Source: AC-32 sp963736055 (GTDB lineage: Bacteria; Actinomycetota; Thermoleophilia; Gaiellales; Gaiellaceae). From it: a stretch of 64,000 nt of DNA. Shown here in pieces: positions 1-10,312 of this stretch; position 1 is the stretch's first letter, and each line of letters opens with the position of its first letter. The stretch is taken from contig CAVTNM010000008.1 in NCBI GenBank assembly GCA_963736055.1, positions 248,001 to 312,000 of the forward strand, written 5' to 3'. The translations under genes and the position numbers were made by a program. Under the pieces are notes generated by a model. That model was not told the origin of the DNA, searched no databases, and worked only from the letters and a program-made list of their open reading frames with translations.

Positions 1-1
1 C

Positions 2-493
2 GCGCTCGTGTTCGAGGACACGTTCCTCTTCAGCGAGAGCGTGGCCGAGAACATCCGCGTGGGCCGCCCCGAGGCCGCAGACGAGGACGTAGAGCGCGCC
101 GCCGAGCTGGCGGGCGCGGCGACGTTCATCGCCGCCCTCCCCGAGGGCTACGACACGGTGCTCGGCGAGCACGGCTTCTCGCTCTCCGGCGGGCAGCGCC
201 AGCGAATCGCGATCGCGCGCGCGATCATCGCCGACCCCACCGTTCTGGTGCTCGACGACGCGACCTCGGCGGTCGACGCGACGAAGGAGCATGAGATCCG
301 CGCACAGCTTGCGACCGTCATGCAGGGGCGCACGACACTGGTGATCGCCCACCGTCCCGCGACGATCGCGCTCGCCGACCGCGTCGCCGTGCTCGAGGCC
401 GGACGAATCGTCGAGGAGGGCACCCACGAGGAGCTCTTGCGCCGCTCCCCGCGTTACCGCGCCCTGCTCGCGCTCGAGAGCGAGGCCGCATGA
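2..493 (+). CDS. ABC exporter ATPase half, C-terminal part (5' cut by window edge)
   Basis: This is the C-terminal part of an ABC transporter ATPase domain; the reading frame is open to the first base of the window. It shows the signature LSGGQRQ (about nt 185-205), a Walker B VLVLDDATS followed by the D-loop SAVD, and the H-loop AHRP. The catalytic glutamate after Walker B is Asp here (LDDATS), whereas the next gene has LDEATS. In heterodimeric ABC exporters one half typically carries such a degenerate site, so the two genes probably form one heterodimer (inference). The stop overlaps the next start in an ATGA, which fits co-translation. The membrane domain must lie upstream, outside the window. 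Substrate unknown. Confidence 0.93.
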   Translation, partial: ALVFEDTFLFSESVAENIRVGRPEAADEDVERAAELAGAATFIAALPEGYDTVLGEHGFSLSGGQRQRIAIARAIIADPTVLVLDDATSAVDATKEHEIRAQLATVMQGRTTLVIAHRPATIALADRVAVLEAGRIVEEGTHEELLRRSPRYRALLALESEAA

Positions 494-2246
494 CCGACCG
501 CGCCTCGACCAGGCACGTCTGGCGCTCGACACGCGTGCTCGCCAGGGAGGTCCAGGGGCTCTACGTCTGGGCCGCCGTCGCCGTGATCGTCTCCACGCTG
601 ATCACACTCGCCGGCCCGGCACTCGTCGGCTACGGCGTCGACCACGGGATCGCAAAGGACGACCTTCACCCGCTCAACGTGGCCGCTGTCACGCTGCTCT
701 GCCTGGCGCTGGCCAAGCCGTTCGTCGTGCGCGCCCAAACCCTCCTCGCCGCGACCGCGGGCGAGCGCTTCCTGGCGTCGTTGCGAACCGCCGCCTTCGA
801 GAAGCTGCAGGTTCTGCCGCTCGGCTTCTTCGAGCGGGAGCGAACGGGCGTGCTCGTCTCGCGGCTCACTTCCGACGTCCAGGCATTGACAGAGTTCTTG
901 CGCGAGGCGCTCGTCGAGGTGGTCGGAAGCGGCCTCCAGATCGTGCTCACGATCGGAGTGCTCGTGATCCTGTCGCCGAAACTGGCCGCCGTCTCGCTCG
1001 TCGCCTTGCCGGTCCTGACCCTCTCCAGCTGGGCCTTCCACCACAGCGCAGGCCGTGTCTACCTCGCGATCCGCGACCGCGTGGCGGAGACGCTGACGGC
1101 GCTTCAGGAGGGCCTCTCGGGCGTGCGGGTCGTGCAGGCCTTTCGCAGGGAGCAACGGACACTCGAGGCGTACCAGCCGCGCAGCCAGGCACAGATCGGC
1201 GCCTGGCAACGCGCCTCGTACGTGAACATCCGCCTCTTCACGATGATCCCGCTGGCGCAGACCGTTGCGTTGGTCGCCGTCCTGCTCGTCGCCGCCTCGA
1301 TGTACCAGAACGGCTCCATCTCGGAGGGGACGATCGCTGCATACGTCCTCTACCTGGTGCAGCTCTTCGACCCGATCGCGCGCTTCAGCGAGTGGCTCGG
1401 GGACTTCCGCCAGGGCCTCGCCGCCCTCGGCAAGCTCGTCGGCCTGCTCGAGACCGAGAGCGCCGTCGCGGAGCGGCCGGGCGCACACAGTCTTCCCGCC
1501 GAGGGCGCGGTCGAGCTGAGCGGTGTCACGTTCGGCTACGACCCGGACTCGCCCGTCGTCGAGGACGTTTCTCTACGACTGGAGACGGGCGAGCAGGTCG
1601 CACTGGTCGGCGTGACCGGCGCAGGGAAGTCGACGCTCGCGAAGCTGCTCACGCGGCAGTACGACCCGCAGTGCGGAACGATCGCGCTCGGCGGCGTCGA
1701 CCTGCGCGACGGGACGCTGGCCTCGCTCCGGCACCGGATCGTGATGCTCCCCCAGGAGGGCCATCTGTTCAGCGGCACGATCGCGGACAACGTGCGGCTG
1801 GCCGACCCTGAGGCCCCCGACGAGGCGGTGCTGCACGCGCTGGGCCAGATCGGCGCCCGCGAGCGCTTCACCTCGCTGCCCGATGGGATCCACACCGACG
1901 TCCAGACGCGAGGGGTGCGGCTCTCGGCCGGTGAGCGGCAACTCGTCGGGATCGCGCGCGTCGCGCTGGCCGATCCTGCCGTGATCGTCCTCGACGAGGC
2001 GACCTCGAGCCTCGATCCCGCGACGGAGGCGGCCGTGGAGCGTGCGCTCGCGGCGGTCGTCGAGGGCCGAACCGTGATCGTCATCGCCCACCGCCTCTCT
2101 ACGGCCGAACGGGCGGACCGCGTCGTCGTGATGGATGCGGGCCGAGTGGTCGAGGTGGCCTCGCACGACGAGCTGGTCGCGCAGGGAGAGCGCTACGCGC
2201 GGCTGTGGGCATCGTGGCAGGCCGGCGTCACCGCCGGGAGCGACGC

Positions 2247-2250
<4 letters not shown>
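490..2250 (+). CDS. ABC exporter, membrane domain fused to ATPase (586 aa)
   Basis: A full half-transporter: an N-terminal membrane domain with about six hydrophobic segments (first around residues 25-48) is followed by an ATPase domain. Visible motifs are Walker A GVTGAGKST near residue 374, the signature LSAGERQ near 478 (a variant of LSGGQ), Walker B VIVLDEATS near 498 with the catalytic Glu, and the H-loop AHRLS near 534. The ATG overlaps the previous gene's stop (ATGA), so both halves are probably made together as a heterodimeric multidrug or lipid exporter. The substrate cannot be told from sequence. Its TAG stop interlocks with the TAA stop of convergent ftsH. Confidence 0.95.
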
Positions 2251-4199
<1,949 letters not shown>

Positions 4200-4263
4200 G
4201 GGCCCTCTATCGGCAAAGGGTACCAGCGAGCATGAGCGTCACCGGTTCCCGGATCCCAGAGCC

Positions 4264-4824
4264 TTAAAGCCCCGCCGGGATCAATTCATCGCTCAGGACG
4301 GCCACGTAGGGCAGGTTTCGGTAGCGCTCCGCGAAGTCGAGGCCGTAGCCGACCACGAACCGGTTCGGGATCTCGAAGCCGACATAGCGCACCGGCACGT
4401 CGATCTCACGGCGTGCGGGCTTGGTCAGGAGCGCGCAGACCTCCAGGCTCGCCGGCTCCCGCGACTCGAGGTTTCGCATCAGGTACGAGAGCGTCAGGCC
4501 GCTGTCGATGATGTCCTCCACGACGAGCACGTCGCGCCCCTCGATGTTGATGTCGAGATCCTTGAGGATGCGGACGATCCCGGAGGAGTCGGTGGAGTCC
4601 CCGTAGCTCGAGATCGCCATGAAGTCGACCTCGCACGGGACCGTCAGGTGCCTCATCAGGTCGGCCATGAAGAAGACGGCGCCCTTGAGCACGCCGATCA
4701 GGAGCAGGTCGCGCCCTTCGTAGTCGGCGGAGACCTCGACTCCGAGCTCCGCCACGCGCCCGGCCAGCGTTGGTTCGTCGATGAGAATCTCGCCGACGGC
4801 CCGCTCGAGCTCGGTCTGGCTCAT
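4264..4824 (-). CDS. hpt: Hypoxanthine phosphoribosyltransferase
   Basis: Purine salvage enzyme that joins hypoxanthine (or guanine) to PRPP to form IMP or GMP. The 186-aa protein has the type I PRTase PRPP loop VLVVEDIIDSGLT, with the two acidic residues followed by D-S-G-L-T, and a C-terminal FVVGYGLDFAERYRN segment typical of this family. I start it at the ATG MSQTELER at 4824; the frame stays open 84 nt further upstream but that extension is a low-complexity Arg-rich stretch. The ATG overlaps the tilS stop as ATGA, so the genes are translationally coupled. ftsH follows 64 nt later. Confidence 0.95.
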   Translation of the reverse strand: MSQTELERAVGEILIDEPTLAGRVAELGVEVSADYEGRDLLLIGVLKGAVFFMADLMRHLTVPCEVDFMAISSYGDSTDSSGIVRILKDLDINIEGRDVLVVEDIIDSGLTLSYLMRNLESREPASLEVCALLTKPARREIDVPVRYVGFEIPNRFVVGYGLDFAERYRNLPYVAVLSDELIPAGL

Positions 4825-5823
4825 TCCACCTTCTCCGCGGTCACTCCCTGTGCGTCGACGAGGCCCGGCACCGCGACGACCTCGCGCCCGCGAACGACGA
4901 GAGGCCACGCCTCGCGTTCCGACCGCGGGATCTTGGCGTCCACGAACACGTCCTGCACCTTCTTCCGGCGACCCGCGAGCCTGTCTCCGGGGCGCCAGCC
5001 TCTTACCTTAAGGCCTTCGAGCTCGGATTCAATCGACCAGGCGCCCCAGCGGACGCTGCCTCGGAGCGCCACGGGGGCCTGCTCCAGCCAGACGCGGTCG
5101 TACTCGCGCACCGCAGTGAGGCCTCCGCCGAGGTCGAGCCGCTTCGACCCGGCTCTGTCGGACAGGAGCTCGTCGAGCCTCGTCGGCCGCTCCTCGGCGA
5201 GCCGGAGCAGGTTCCGCTCCGCCGCAGGATGGAGGCGCCGCAGGAGCGGGAGGATCTCGTCGCGCATCAGCCCACGGCGCGTGGCGGCGTTCGAGCTGTC
5301 GCTGCGGAACTCGAGGCCTTCGGCGAGGCAGTAGCCGGCGGTCTCCTCGCGCCAGAGCGTGAGCAGCGGGCGGACGACGCCGTCCTCGCGCTTCGGCTTG
5401 ATCCCCTTGGAGGTGCCGCTCGAGACGAGCCGGTAGAGGACGGTCTCGACCTGGTCGGAGGCGGTGTGGCCCGTCGCGCGCAGGCGATCGGTCGCGAGCG
5501 AGTAGCGCAGCTCGCGGAGAGCCTCCTCGGTGGGCTTGGCCGGCACCGGCGCCTGGACGACCTCGGCGCCGAGAACCTCACGGCAGAAGCGCGCGTCCTC
5601 GTCCGACTCGCTCCCTCTGAGGCCGTGGTTCACGTGCAGCGCGGAGACCCGGTAGCCCAGCGCGCCGAGCGCGTGCCAGAGACAGGTGGAGTCGGCCCCT
5701 CCGGAGACGAGCGCCAGGACCTCTCCGCCGGGCAGCGACGAGCTGGTGGCGCCTGATCTGCTCCTCGATGCGCGCGCGGACCTCGGCCGGCTCGACCTCG
5801 GGGCCGCTCACGCGCGCGCTCAT
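4821..5823 (-). CDS. tilS: tRNA(Ile)-lysidine synthetase, apparent single-base frameshift
   Basis: TilS converts C34 of tRNA-Ile(CAU) to lysidine and is normally essential. The N-terminal 30 residues (from ATG at 5823, MSARVSGPEV...) are in one frame and the rest in another. The second frame carries the P-loop SGGADS (nt about 5707-5690), then ALHVNHGLRG, and runs to the stop, but has a stop codon upstream at 5808-5810 and no ATG, GTG or TTG before the P-loop. Removing one base in the GGG run at 5730-5732 fuses the two into a 333-aa protein of normal TilS length. Either an assembly error or a real frameshift. The strict alternative is a truncated protein from GTG at 5633 lacking the P-loop, which would be inactive. 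Overlaps hpt by ATGA. Confidence 0.85.
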
Positions 5824-5979
5824 GGGAACAGTGTTGCAGCGTGGCGGCCGCCGGGGCTAGTCGCACTTCCGCGACGAAATCGGCACACCGCGTGCGCTTC
5901 TCCTCGATACGCTCGCCTCGGGGAGGAGGCCGGGCGAACCGTAGTACGGCGACGCGAGGGTTTCGGGAGGACGCGCGTG

Positions 5980-6444
5980 CTAGAGGAGGGGACCGACGTC
6001 GCAGCCCAGCTTCAGCAGCGGCCCGCGACCTCGCGACAGCACGGTGTGCGCATAGTTCGCCAGCCCGTAGGCCCTGTACATGTGCGGCCCGGCATTCCCG
6101 TGCCGCTCCTGGATCTGCACGGCCTTCGCGTACTCGGTCAGCATCCCGACCAGGAGTCTCTGCGTCTGGGAGAGCGTCGAGTCGGTCGGGCCCATGCCGC
6201 GGACGATCTTCGCGCCGGCCTTCGCCTGCGTGACCACGTCCGCCCCGTCCGCGTCACCGCTCTGGTACTGGTCGGCCCAGAGGCCGAGCGCGGTCATGTT
6301 GGTCCGCGCCGCCTCGATGAACTGTCTGTCAGCTGCCGAGCACGTGTGGGCAAGGCTCGGCCGAGCACGCCCGTTGGTTACGAGGGCAAGCGCAGCCGTC
6401 ACGATGACGAGCAGGCCAGCCGCAGTAAGGCCGATTCGCCGCAC
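5980..6444 (-). CDS. Hypothetical exported protein (154 aa)
   Basis: No family recognised. The N-terminus MRRIGLTAAGL... has a short basic head and a hydrophobic stretch to about residue 22, which looks like a signal peptide or membrane anchor, followed by a helical, soluble-looking region. Two cysteines (one near residue 35, one near 148) could form an extracellular disulfide. GTG start at 6444. It stands alone on the minus strand between tilS and the GNAT gene, with a 156-nt gap on the tilS side in which I see no gene. Codon usage looks like its neighbours. Confidence 0.7.
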   Translation of the reverse strand: MRRIGLTAAGLLVIVTAALALVTNGRARPSLAHTCSAADRQFIEAARTNMTALGLWADQYQSGDADGADVVTQAKAGAKIVRGMGPTDSTLSQTQRLLVGMLTEYAKAVQIQERHGNAGPHMYRAYGLANYAHTVLSRGRGPLLKLGCDVGPLL

Positions 6445-6492
6445 CTACCGATTTTCGGCGAGCGACCAGCTCGAGACCTCCCCCTTTTGGGG

Positions 6493-7272
6493 CTAAAAGA
6501 TCAGGCTGCGGTACGAAATCGTGTGCCGCATCCCGATCGCCTCGTACACGCGGATCGCCGGGGCGTTCTCGGCCCGCACGAACAGGCAGACGGTCGGCAC
6601 GCGCTCCAGCAGCAACCGGCACAGGTCGCGCATGCCTCGCTGCGCAAGGCCGCGCCTCCGAACGCGCGGGTCGACCCACACCTGCTGGAGCTGAACCGCC
6701 GACGGCGTCCAGGCGGACGCCTCCGCCTTGAACAGGATGAGGCCGTCCTCGCTCCAGAGCCACGAACGCCCGTCCTCGATCTGCATCCGGGTGCGCCACC
6801 GAAAGCTCTCCGGGTCGCGGTCGAGCGGGTTGATGCCGAGCTCCTCCCGATGCGCCTCGGCACAGGCCGGCACGAGCAGCTCGAAGTCGTCCTGCGTCGC
6901 AGGGCGCAGTCCGGTGTCTCCGGGCTCCGGCGGATCCTGCAGCACGTAGACCGGCTGCCCGGGCCGGTCTTCCCGCGGCTGCGGCAGGCGGCCGCGGGCC
7001 GCGGCCCAGAAATCGCCCACCGCGCTCTGCTCGCCGATCACGAGCCTCGCACGCCGGGCGCCCTCGATCTCCGCGAACGCCCCGCAGCCGGTCCCCGAGG
7101 GCACGAGATTCGTGCCGACGTGGCAGAGCGCGACGAGGTGGCCGCCGTCCGCCAGTGCGGTGAACCGGCCCAGGCCTCGACGGGCGACGTCCTCGAGGAA
7201 CACCCGCTCGATCGGGTCCTCGGCGCAGAAGTCGAGGATCTCGTCGAGTGCGGGTTCGTTCAGCGTCTGCAT
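6493..7272 (-). CDS. GNAT acetyltransferase with N-terminal DUF4081-like domain
   Basis: A 259-aa protein. The C-terminal half (from about residue 125) is a GNAT fold: the pattern VQLQQVWVDPRVRRRGLAQRGM carries the acetyl-CoA loop R-R-x-G-L-A, followed by the VRAENAPAIRVYEAIGM segment typical of GNAT C-termini. The N-terminal half resembles the DUF4081 domain found in front of GNAT domains in actinobacteria (mycobacterial Rv2867c type). The acceptor is unknown. The ATG at 7272 (MQTLNEPAL) is chosen because homologous sequence starts there; the open frame upstream lies over deoD and is not coding. Its start is only 27 nt from the divergent deoD start. Confidence 0.88.
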   Translation of the reverse strand: MQTLNEPALDEILDFCAEDPIERVFLEDVARRGLGRFTALADGGHLVALCHVGTNLVPSGTGCGAFAEIEGARRARLVIGEQSAVGDFWAAARGRLPQPREDRPGQPVYVLQDPPEPGDTGLRPATQDDFELLVPACAEAHREELGINPLDRDPESFRWRTRMQIEDGRSWLWSEDGLILFKAEASAWTPSAVQLQQVWVDPRVRRRGLAQRGMRDLCRLLLERVPTVCLFVRAENAPAIRVYEAIGMRHTISYRSLIF

Positions 7273-7287
7273 GCGGCCGTGAAACTT

Positions 7288-7299
7288 TAGGCTCTCTCC
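7288..7299 (+). promoter_or_regulatory. -10 box of a leaderless promoter for deoD
   Basis: TAGGCT at 7288-7293 lies 6 nt before the GTG at 7300 with no Shine-Dalgarno sequence between. This spacing puts transcription start at the first base of the start codon. The same layout recurs at many genes in this window. Confidence 0.6.
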
Positions 7300-8010
7300 G
7301 TGCCGATCCACGTACGAGCCGAGCCGGGCGAATACACGGAGGCCTGCCTCCTGCCCGGCGACCCCCTCAGGGCGAAGTACATCGCCGAGACGTACTTCGA
7401 CAACCCGGTCCAGCGGAACGGCGAGCGGGGCATGCTCGGCTACAGCGGCGAGTGGGAGGGAACGCCGGTCTCGGTGCAGGCGACCGGGATGGGCTGCCCG
7501 TCGGCGGCGATCGTGATGGAAGAGCTGGTCCAGCTCGGCGTGAAGCGCTTTCTCCGGGTCGGAACCTGTGGGGGCCTCCAGCACGACCTCCAGCTCGGCG
7601 ATCTGATCGTGGCCGTCTCGGCGGTGCCGGCGGACGGCACCGCACGGCACTACGTGGGTGGGGAGCCGCACACGCCGACCGCCGACTGGGAGCTCGTGCA
7701 CGAGGCCGTGCATGCCGCGAAGGTGCTGGAGCAGCCCGTCCGCGTCGGCGCGATCGCCTCGAGCGACACGTTCTACGACCCCGACCCCGAGCGGCACGAG
7801 CGCTGGTCGGCGCGTGGGGTGCTCGGGGTCGAGATGGAGGCTGCCGTCCTGTTCACGATCGGCTCGCTGCGCGGAGTCAAGGCCGGCTGCCTGCTCACCG
7901 TCAGCGACATCGTCATCGGCGACGAGTTCACGCGGATCTCCGACGACGAGCTGCGCGCTGCGGTCGACCGGATGACCCGGGTCGCGCTCGCGACGGTCAC
8001 CGCCCATTAG
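7300..8010 (+). CDS. deoD: Purine-nucleoside phosphorylase, DeoD type
   Basis: Phosphorolysis of purine nucleosides to base and ribose-1-phosphate. The 236-aa product shows LLPGDPLRAK near the N-terminus (phosphate site), ATGMGCPSAAI, FLRVGTCGG, the nucleoside-site GVEMEAAVLF and the C-terminal TVSDIVIG segment with the catalytic Asp. These are the hallmarks of the hexameric DeoD/uridine phosphorylase family; the exact base preference is not certain. GTG start at 7300, apparently leaderless. The stop TAG overlaps the likely non-canonical start of the downstream kinase gene. Confidence 0.92.
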   Translation: MPIHVRAEPGEYTEACLLPGDPLRAKYIAETYFDNPVQRNGERGMLGYSGEWEGTPVSVQATGMGCPSAAIVMEELVQLGVKRFLRVGTCGGLQHDLQLGDLIVAVSAVPADGTARHYVGGEPHTPTADWELVHEAVHAAKVLEQPVRVGAIASSDTFYDPDPERHERWSARGVLGVEMEAAVLFTIGSLRGVKAGCLLTVSDIVIGDEFTRISDDELRAAVDRMTRVALATVTAH

Positions 8011-8914
8011 CGGCGTCGTCTTCCTGGTCAATCCGGCGTCGGAGAACGGCGCCACCGGCAAGCGCTGGCCGGAGCTGGCGCACAGGGCGGCCGGGCTCGG
8101 GCTGCGCGGGGACGCACTGCTTTCCGAACGGCCCGGGCATCTGGCCGAGCTGGCGCGGGAGGCGGCCGACGCAGGCGCGCACCTGCTGGTCGTGGTCGGT
8201 GGCGACGGGACGGTGAACGAGGTAGTGAACGGGATTGCCGGCCGCGCCGACGTGGAGGTGGCGATCGTCCCGCGCGGGACGGGCTGGGACTTCGTCCGCA
8301 CGTACCGCATCCCGCGCCGCCTCGAGGACGCGGCGGAAGTCGCGCTTCGCGGCCGCACGCGCACGATCGACCTGGGCCGGGCCCGCTATCGGAGCTGGGA
8401 CGGGAGCGAAGGCGAGTCGCTCTTCGCCAACATCGCGAGCGCCGGCATGAGCGGCGCGATCGCCAAGCGCGCGAACGAGACTTCGAAGGCGCTGGGCGGA
8501 AAGGCCTCGTACCTGTGGGCGACGCTCGCCGTCTTCTCGCGCTGGCGCAACGACGAGGTGCGAGTGAGGGTCGACGGTGCCGAGCGGCGCGCGCGCATGC
8601 ACGACGTCGTCGTCGCCAATGGTCGCTACTTCGGCGGCGGGATGGAGATCTGCCCCGGCGCCGAGCCCGACGACGGGCTCTTCGACGTCCTCCTCATCGG
8701 CGACCTGACGAAGCGGGACCTGCTCCTGACCCTCCCGAAGACCTATCGCGGCAAGCACCTGCCGCACCCGAAGGCCGAGGTGCTGCGAGGGGCGGCCGTC
8801 GAGGTGGAGACGCCGGCTCCCCTGCCGGTCGAGCTCGACGGAGAGCAGCCGGGGACGACTCCCGCGAGCTTCGAGGTCGTGCCGCAGGCGCTACGCCTGC
8901 GTGTCCCGTCCTAG
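8006..8914 (+). CDS. Diacylglycerol/lipid kinase family protein; start codon non-canonical (ATT proposed)
   Basis: DAGK catalytic domain protein, probably phosphorylating diacylglycerol or a related lipid at the membrane. The frame carries VVFLVNPASENGATGKRW at the very start (the usual N-terminal strand and glycine loop), then VVVGGDGTVNEV, IVPRGTGWDF and ANGRYFGGGM. The frame opens after a stop at 7973-7975 and contains no ATG, GTG or TTG until the GGDGTVNE motif, far too late. The best candidate start is ATT at 8006, which overlaps the deoD stop as ATTAG and gives 302 aa, normal for the family. A starting GTG at 8192 would delete the nucleotide-binding region. Its TAG stop shares a CTAG with the convergent gene. 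Confidence 0.85.
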   Translation: MSGVVFLVNPASENGATGKRWPELAHRAAGLGLRGDALLSERPGHLAELAREAADAGAHLLVVVGGDGTVNEVVNGIAGRADVEVAIVPRGTGWDFVRTYRIPRRLEDAAEVALRGRTRTIDLGRARYRSWDGSEGESLFANIASAGMSGAIAKRANETSKALGGKASYLWATLAVFSRWRNDEVRVRVDGAERRARMHDVVVANGRYFGGGMEICPGAEPDDGLFDVLLIGDLTKRDLLLTLPKTYRGKHLPHPKAEVLRGAAVEVETPAPLPVELDGEQPGTTPASFEVVPQALRLRVPS

Positions 8915-9201
8915 GAGGACTTCGGCTTCGGCTTGGCGGTGGAGGCCTTCTTCGCGGCCGTACGCGGCTTACGACGCGCAGCGGGCTTCGAGAGCTCGTG
9001 AACCTTTCGCTCGAGGGCGTCGACTCGCCGCTCGAGGGCCTCGAGGCCGCGGAGCCGCTTCTGCAGCTCGTCCGCTCGCTCCTTGAGGACACCCGCCTGC
9101 TCGACCAGGCGCTGAGCCCCCGGAATGTCGCCGATCTTTCCCATCACTTCCTCGCCGCGGTCGGCGAGCTTGCTCAGCAGATCCTGTGTTCCCTGGGCCA
9201 T
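8911..9201 (-). CDS. Hypothetical coiled-coil protein with basic tail (96 aa)
   Basis: Residues 1-70 are strongly helical with heptad-like Leu/Val spacing (LVEQAGVLKERADELQKRL and beyond), followed by a Lys/Ala/Pro-rich tail of about 25 residues that could bind nucleic acid or the envelope, as histone-like tails do. No family assigned. ATG at 9201 with an AAAGGCGG-like ribosome site about 8 nt upstream. Convergent with the lipid kinase, sharing CTAG. Confidence 0.75.
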   Translation of the reverse strand: MAQGTQDLLSKLADRGEEVMGKIGDIPGAQRLVEQAGVLKERADELQKRLRGLEALERRVDALERKVHELSKPAARRKPRTAAKKASTAKPKPKSS

Positions 9202-9271
9202 GTCTTTGTTCCGCCTTTCGTCGGTCGCGTTGTGAGAGTAAATACCGACTCGGGGCCGAGGGCTAACTCGC

Positions 9272-10039
9272 TCAGGCGCGAATCACCACCGGAGTCCCTG
9301 CGGGCGTGGCGCGGAAGAGCCGCAGCAGTACCTGGTTCCGCACGCGAATGCAGCCGTTCGAGGCCGCGTGGCCGATCGACCAAGGCTCGTTCGTCCCGTG
9401 AATTGCGATCGGACCGCCCTGCGCCCAGCCCGTGAGCACGTCGGAGAACGCTGAGATGCCGATCGCGCCAGGCCCGAACGGCCCGGACGTCTCCGCCGGA
9501 ATCAGCAGCTGGTTCACGTAGTACCGGCCGGTCGGAGTCGGCGTCGCGGACGCGCCGACGGCCACTGTCGCCTTCAGCACGCGCTTGCCGCTGCGGAAGA
9601 ACGTCAGCTTCCGGTCGGAGATGTCGACCAGGATCCGGGTTCGTACGCGTCCGACCCGGACCGAGCCCGCGCGAACGTAGCCGGTCGCGCCGTTCGGCCG
9701 CAGGGGAAGCTGGACCCGGTACCAACGCGGGCTGCAATCGCGAGCGCGAACGACGGCCAGGACGCGGAAGACGGTGGGAAAACCGTTCTGGTTCAGCCGG
9801 CCGAAGCGTGCGAACGGGCCGACCGCCGGACGACGGTAGGCCCGGGCCCGGCTGCGCACCTCGGCCGCCACGGTGATACGTCGGCCCCCGACGGCGGTCG
9901 GCTCGGCACGGCAACGAGACTCCTTGGAGACGCTCGGCGGGTGTCGGGCGCTCGAGGCCTGCTGGGCAGTCGCGCCGCAGCCCGCGAGGAGCCCGGCCAG
10001 CGGCAGCGAAAGCAGCAGGCGGAGACCCGGATGTCTCAC
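9272..10039 (-). CDS. L,D-transpeptidase (YkuD domain) lipoprotein
   Basis: Peptidoglycan cross-linking enzyme forming 3-3 or lipoprotein links. The N-terminus has a hydrophobic core ending in the lipobox LAGC (Cys near residue 19), so it is probably a lipoprotein on the outer face of the membrane. The central part (about 50-130) looks like an SH3-like wall-binding region. The C-terminal YkuD domain has the His-Gly of AIHGTNEP and the catalytic Cys motif SNGCIRV (usually SHGCIR; Asn replaces His). GTG at 10039 is chosen because it gives a clean lipoprotein signal; a GGGAGG lies directly in front, unusually close. About 255 aa. Confidence 0.9.
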   Translation of the reverse strand: MRHPGLRLLLSLPLAGLLAGCGATAQQASSARHPPSVSKESRCRAEPTAVGGRRITVAAEVRSRARAYRRPAVGPFARFGRLNQNGFPTVFRVLAVVRARDCSPRWYRVQLPLRPNGATGYVRAGSVRVGRVRTRILVDISDRKLTFFRSGKRVLKATVAVGASATPTPTGRYYVNQLLIPAETSGPFGPGAIGISAFSDVLTGWAQGGPIAIHGTNEPWSIGHAASNGCIRVRNQVLLRLFRATPAGTPVVIRA

Positions 10040-10099
10040 CCTCCCGAGCTTAGCCGTCGCCGTTCCTGGACGACAGATCGTTACAACTTCGTCCCCCTT

Positions 10100-10128
10100 T
10101 TGAGCGTCATAGTTTCCGACGGCATAGC
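10100..10128 (+). promoter_or_regulatory. Candidate sigma-70-type promoter for the small gene at 10148
   Basis: TTGAGC (10100-10105) and CATAGC (10123-10128) are separated by 17 nt. A GAGG ribosome site at 10141-10144 precedes the ATG at 10148. Confidence 0.45.
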
Positions 10129-10147
10129 TACGCTCAAGCAGAGGACG

Positions 10148-10312
10148 ATGAGTCAACTCTTCATGCAACGCAGGCGGCACCACAAGCACACGGGAGTACG
10201 CACCTACGTGCTGCTCCAACGCCTCGGGGTTCCGTTCGAGGTGGAGCGCACGGTCTGCTCGGAATGTCGGCAGGTGCTCGACGAGCGCCCGCTGAAGCGC
10301 GCGGCGGCCTAG
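10148..10312 (+). CDS. Small basic protein with one CxxC pair (54 aa)
   Basis: MSQLFMQRRRHHKHTG... is rich in Arg and His and ends with TVCSECRQVLDERPLKRAAA. The single CxxC plus a His-rich N-terminus could bind a metal, possibly as a dimer, but no family is recognised. Supported as a gene by its own promoter-like sequence, a GAGG site before the ATG, and a stop that shares CTAG with the convergent sirtuin, a pattern seen at other convergent gene ends here. Confidence 0.7.
   Translation: MSQLFMQRRRHHKHTGVRTYVLLQRLGVPFEVERTVCSECRQVLDERPLKRAAA

Noticed and set aside
6480..6492. CCCCTTTTGGGG as terminator after the GNAT gene
   Set aside because: Only a 4-bp stem with a four-base loop; too weak to call.
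5841..7290. Plus-strand open frames across 5841-7290
   Set aside because: They run antisense to tilS, the exported protein and the GNAT gene and show no domain.
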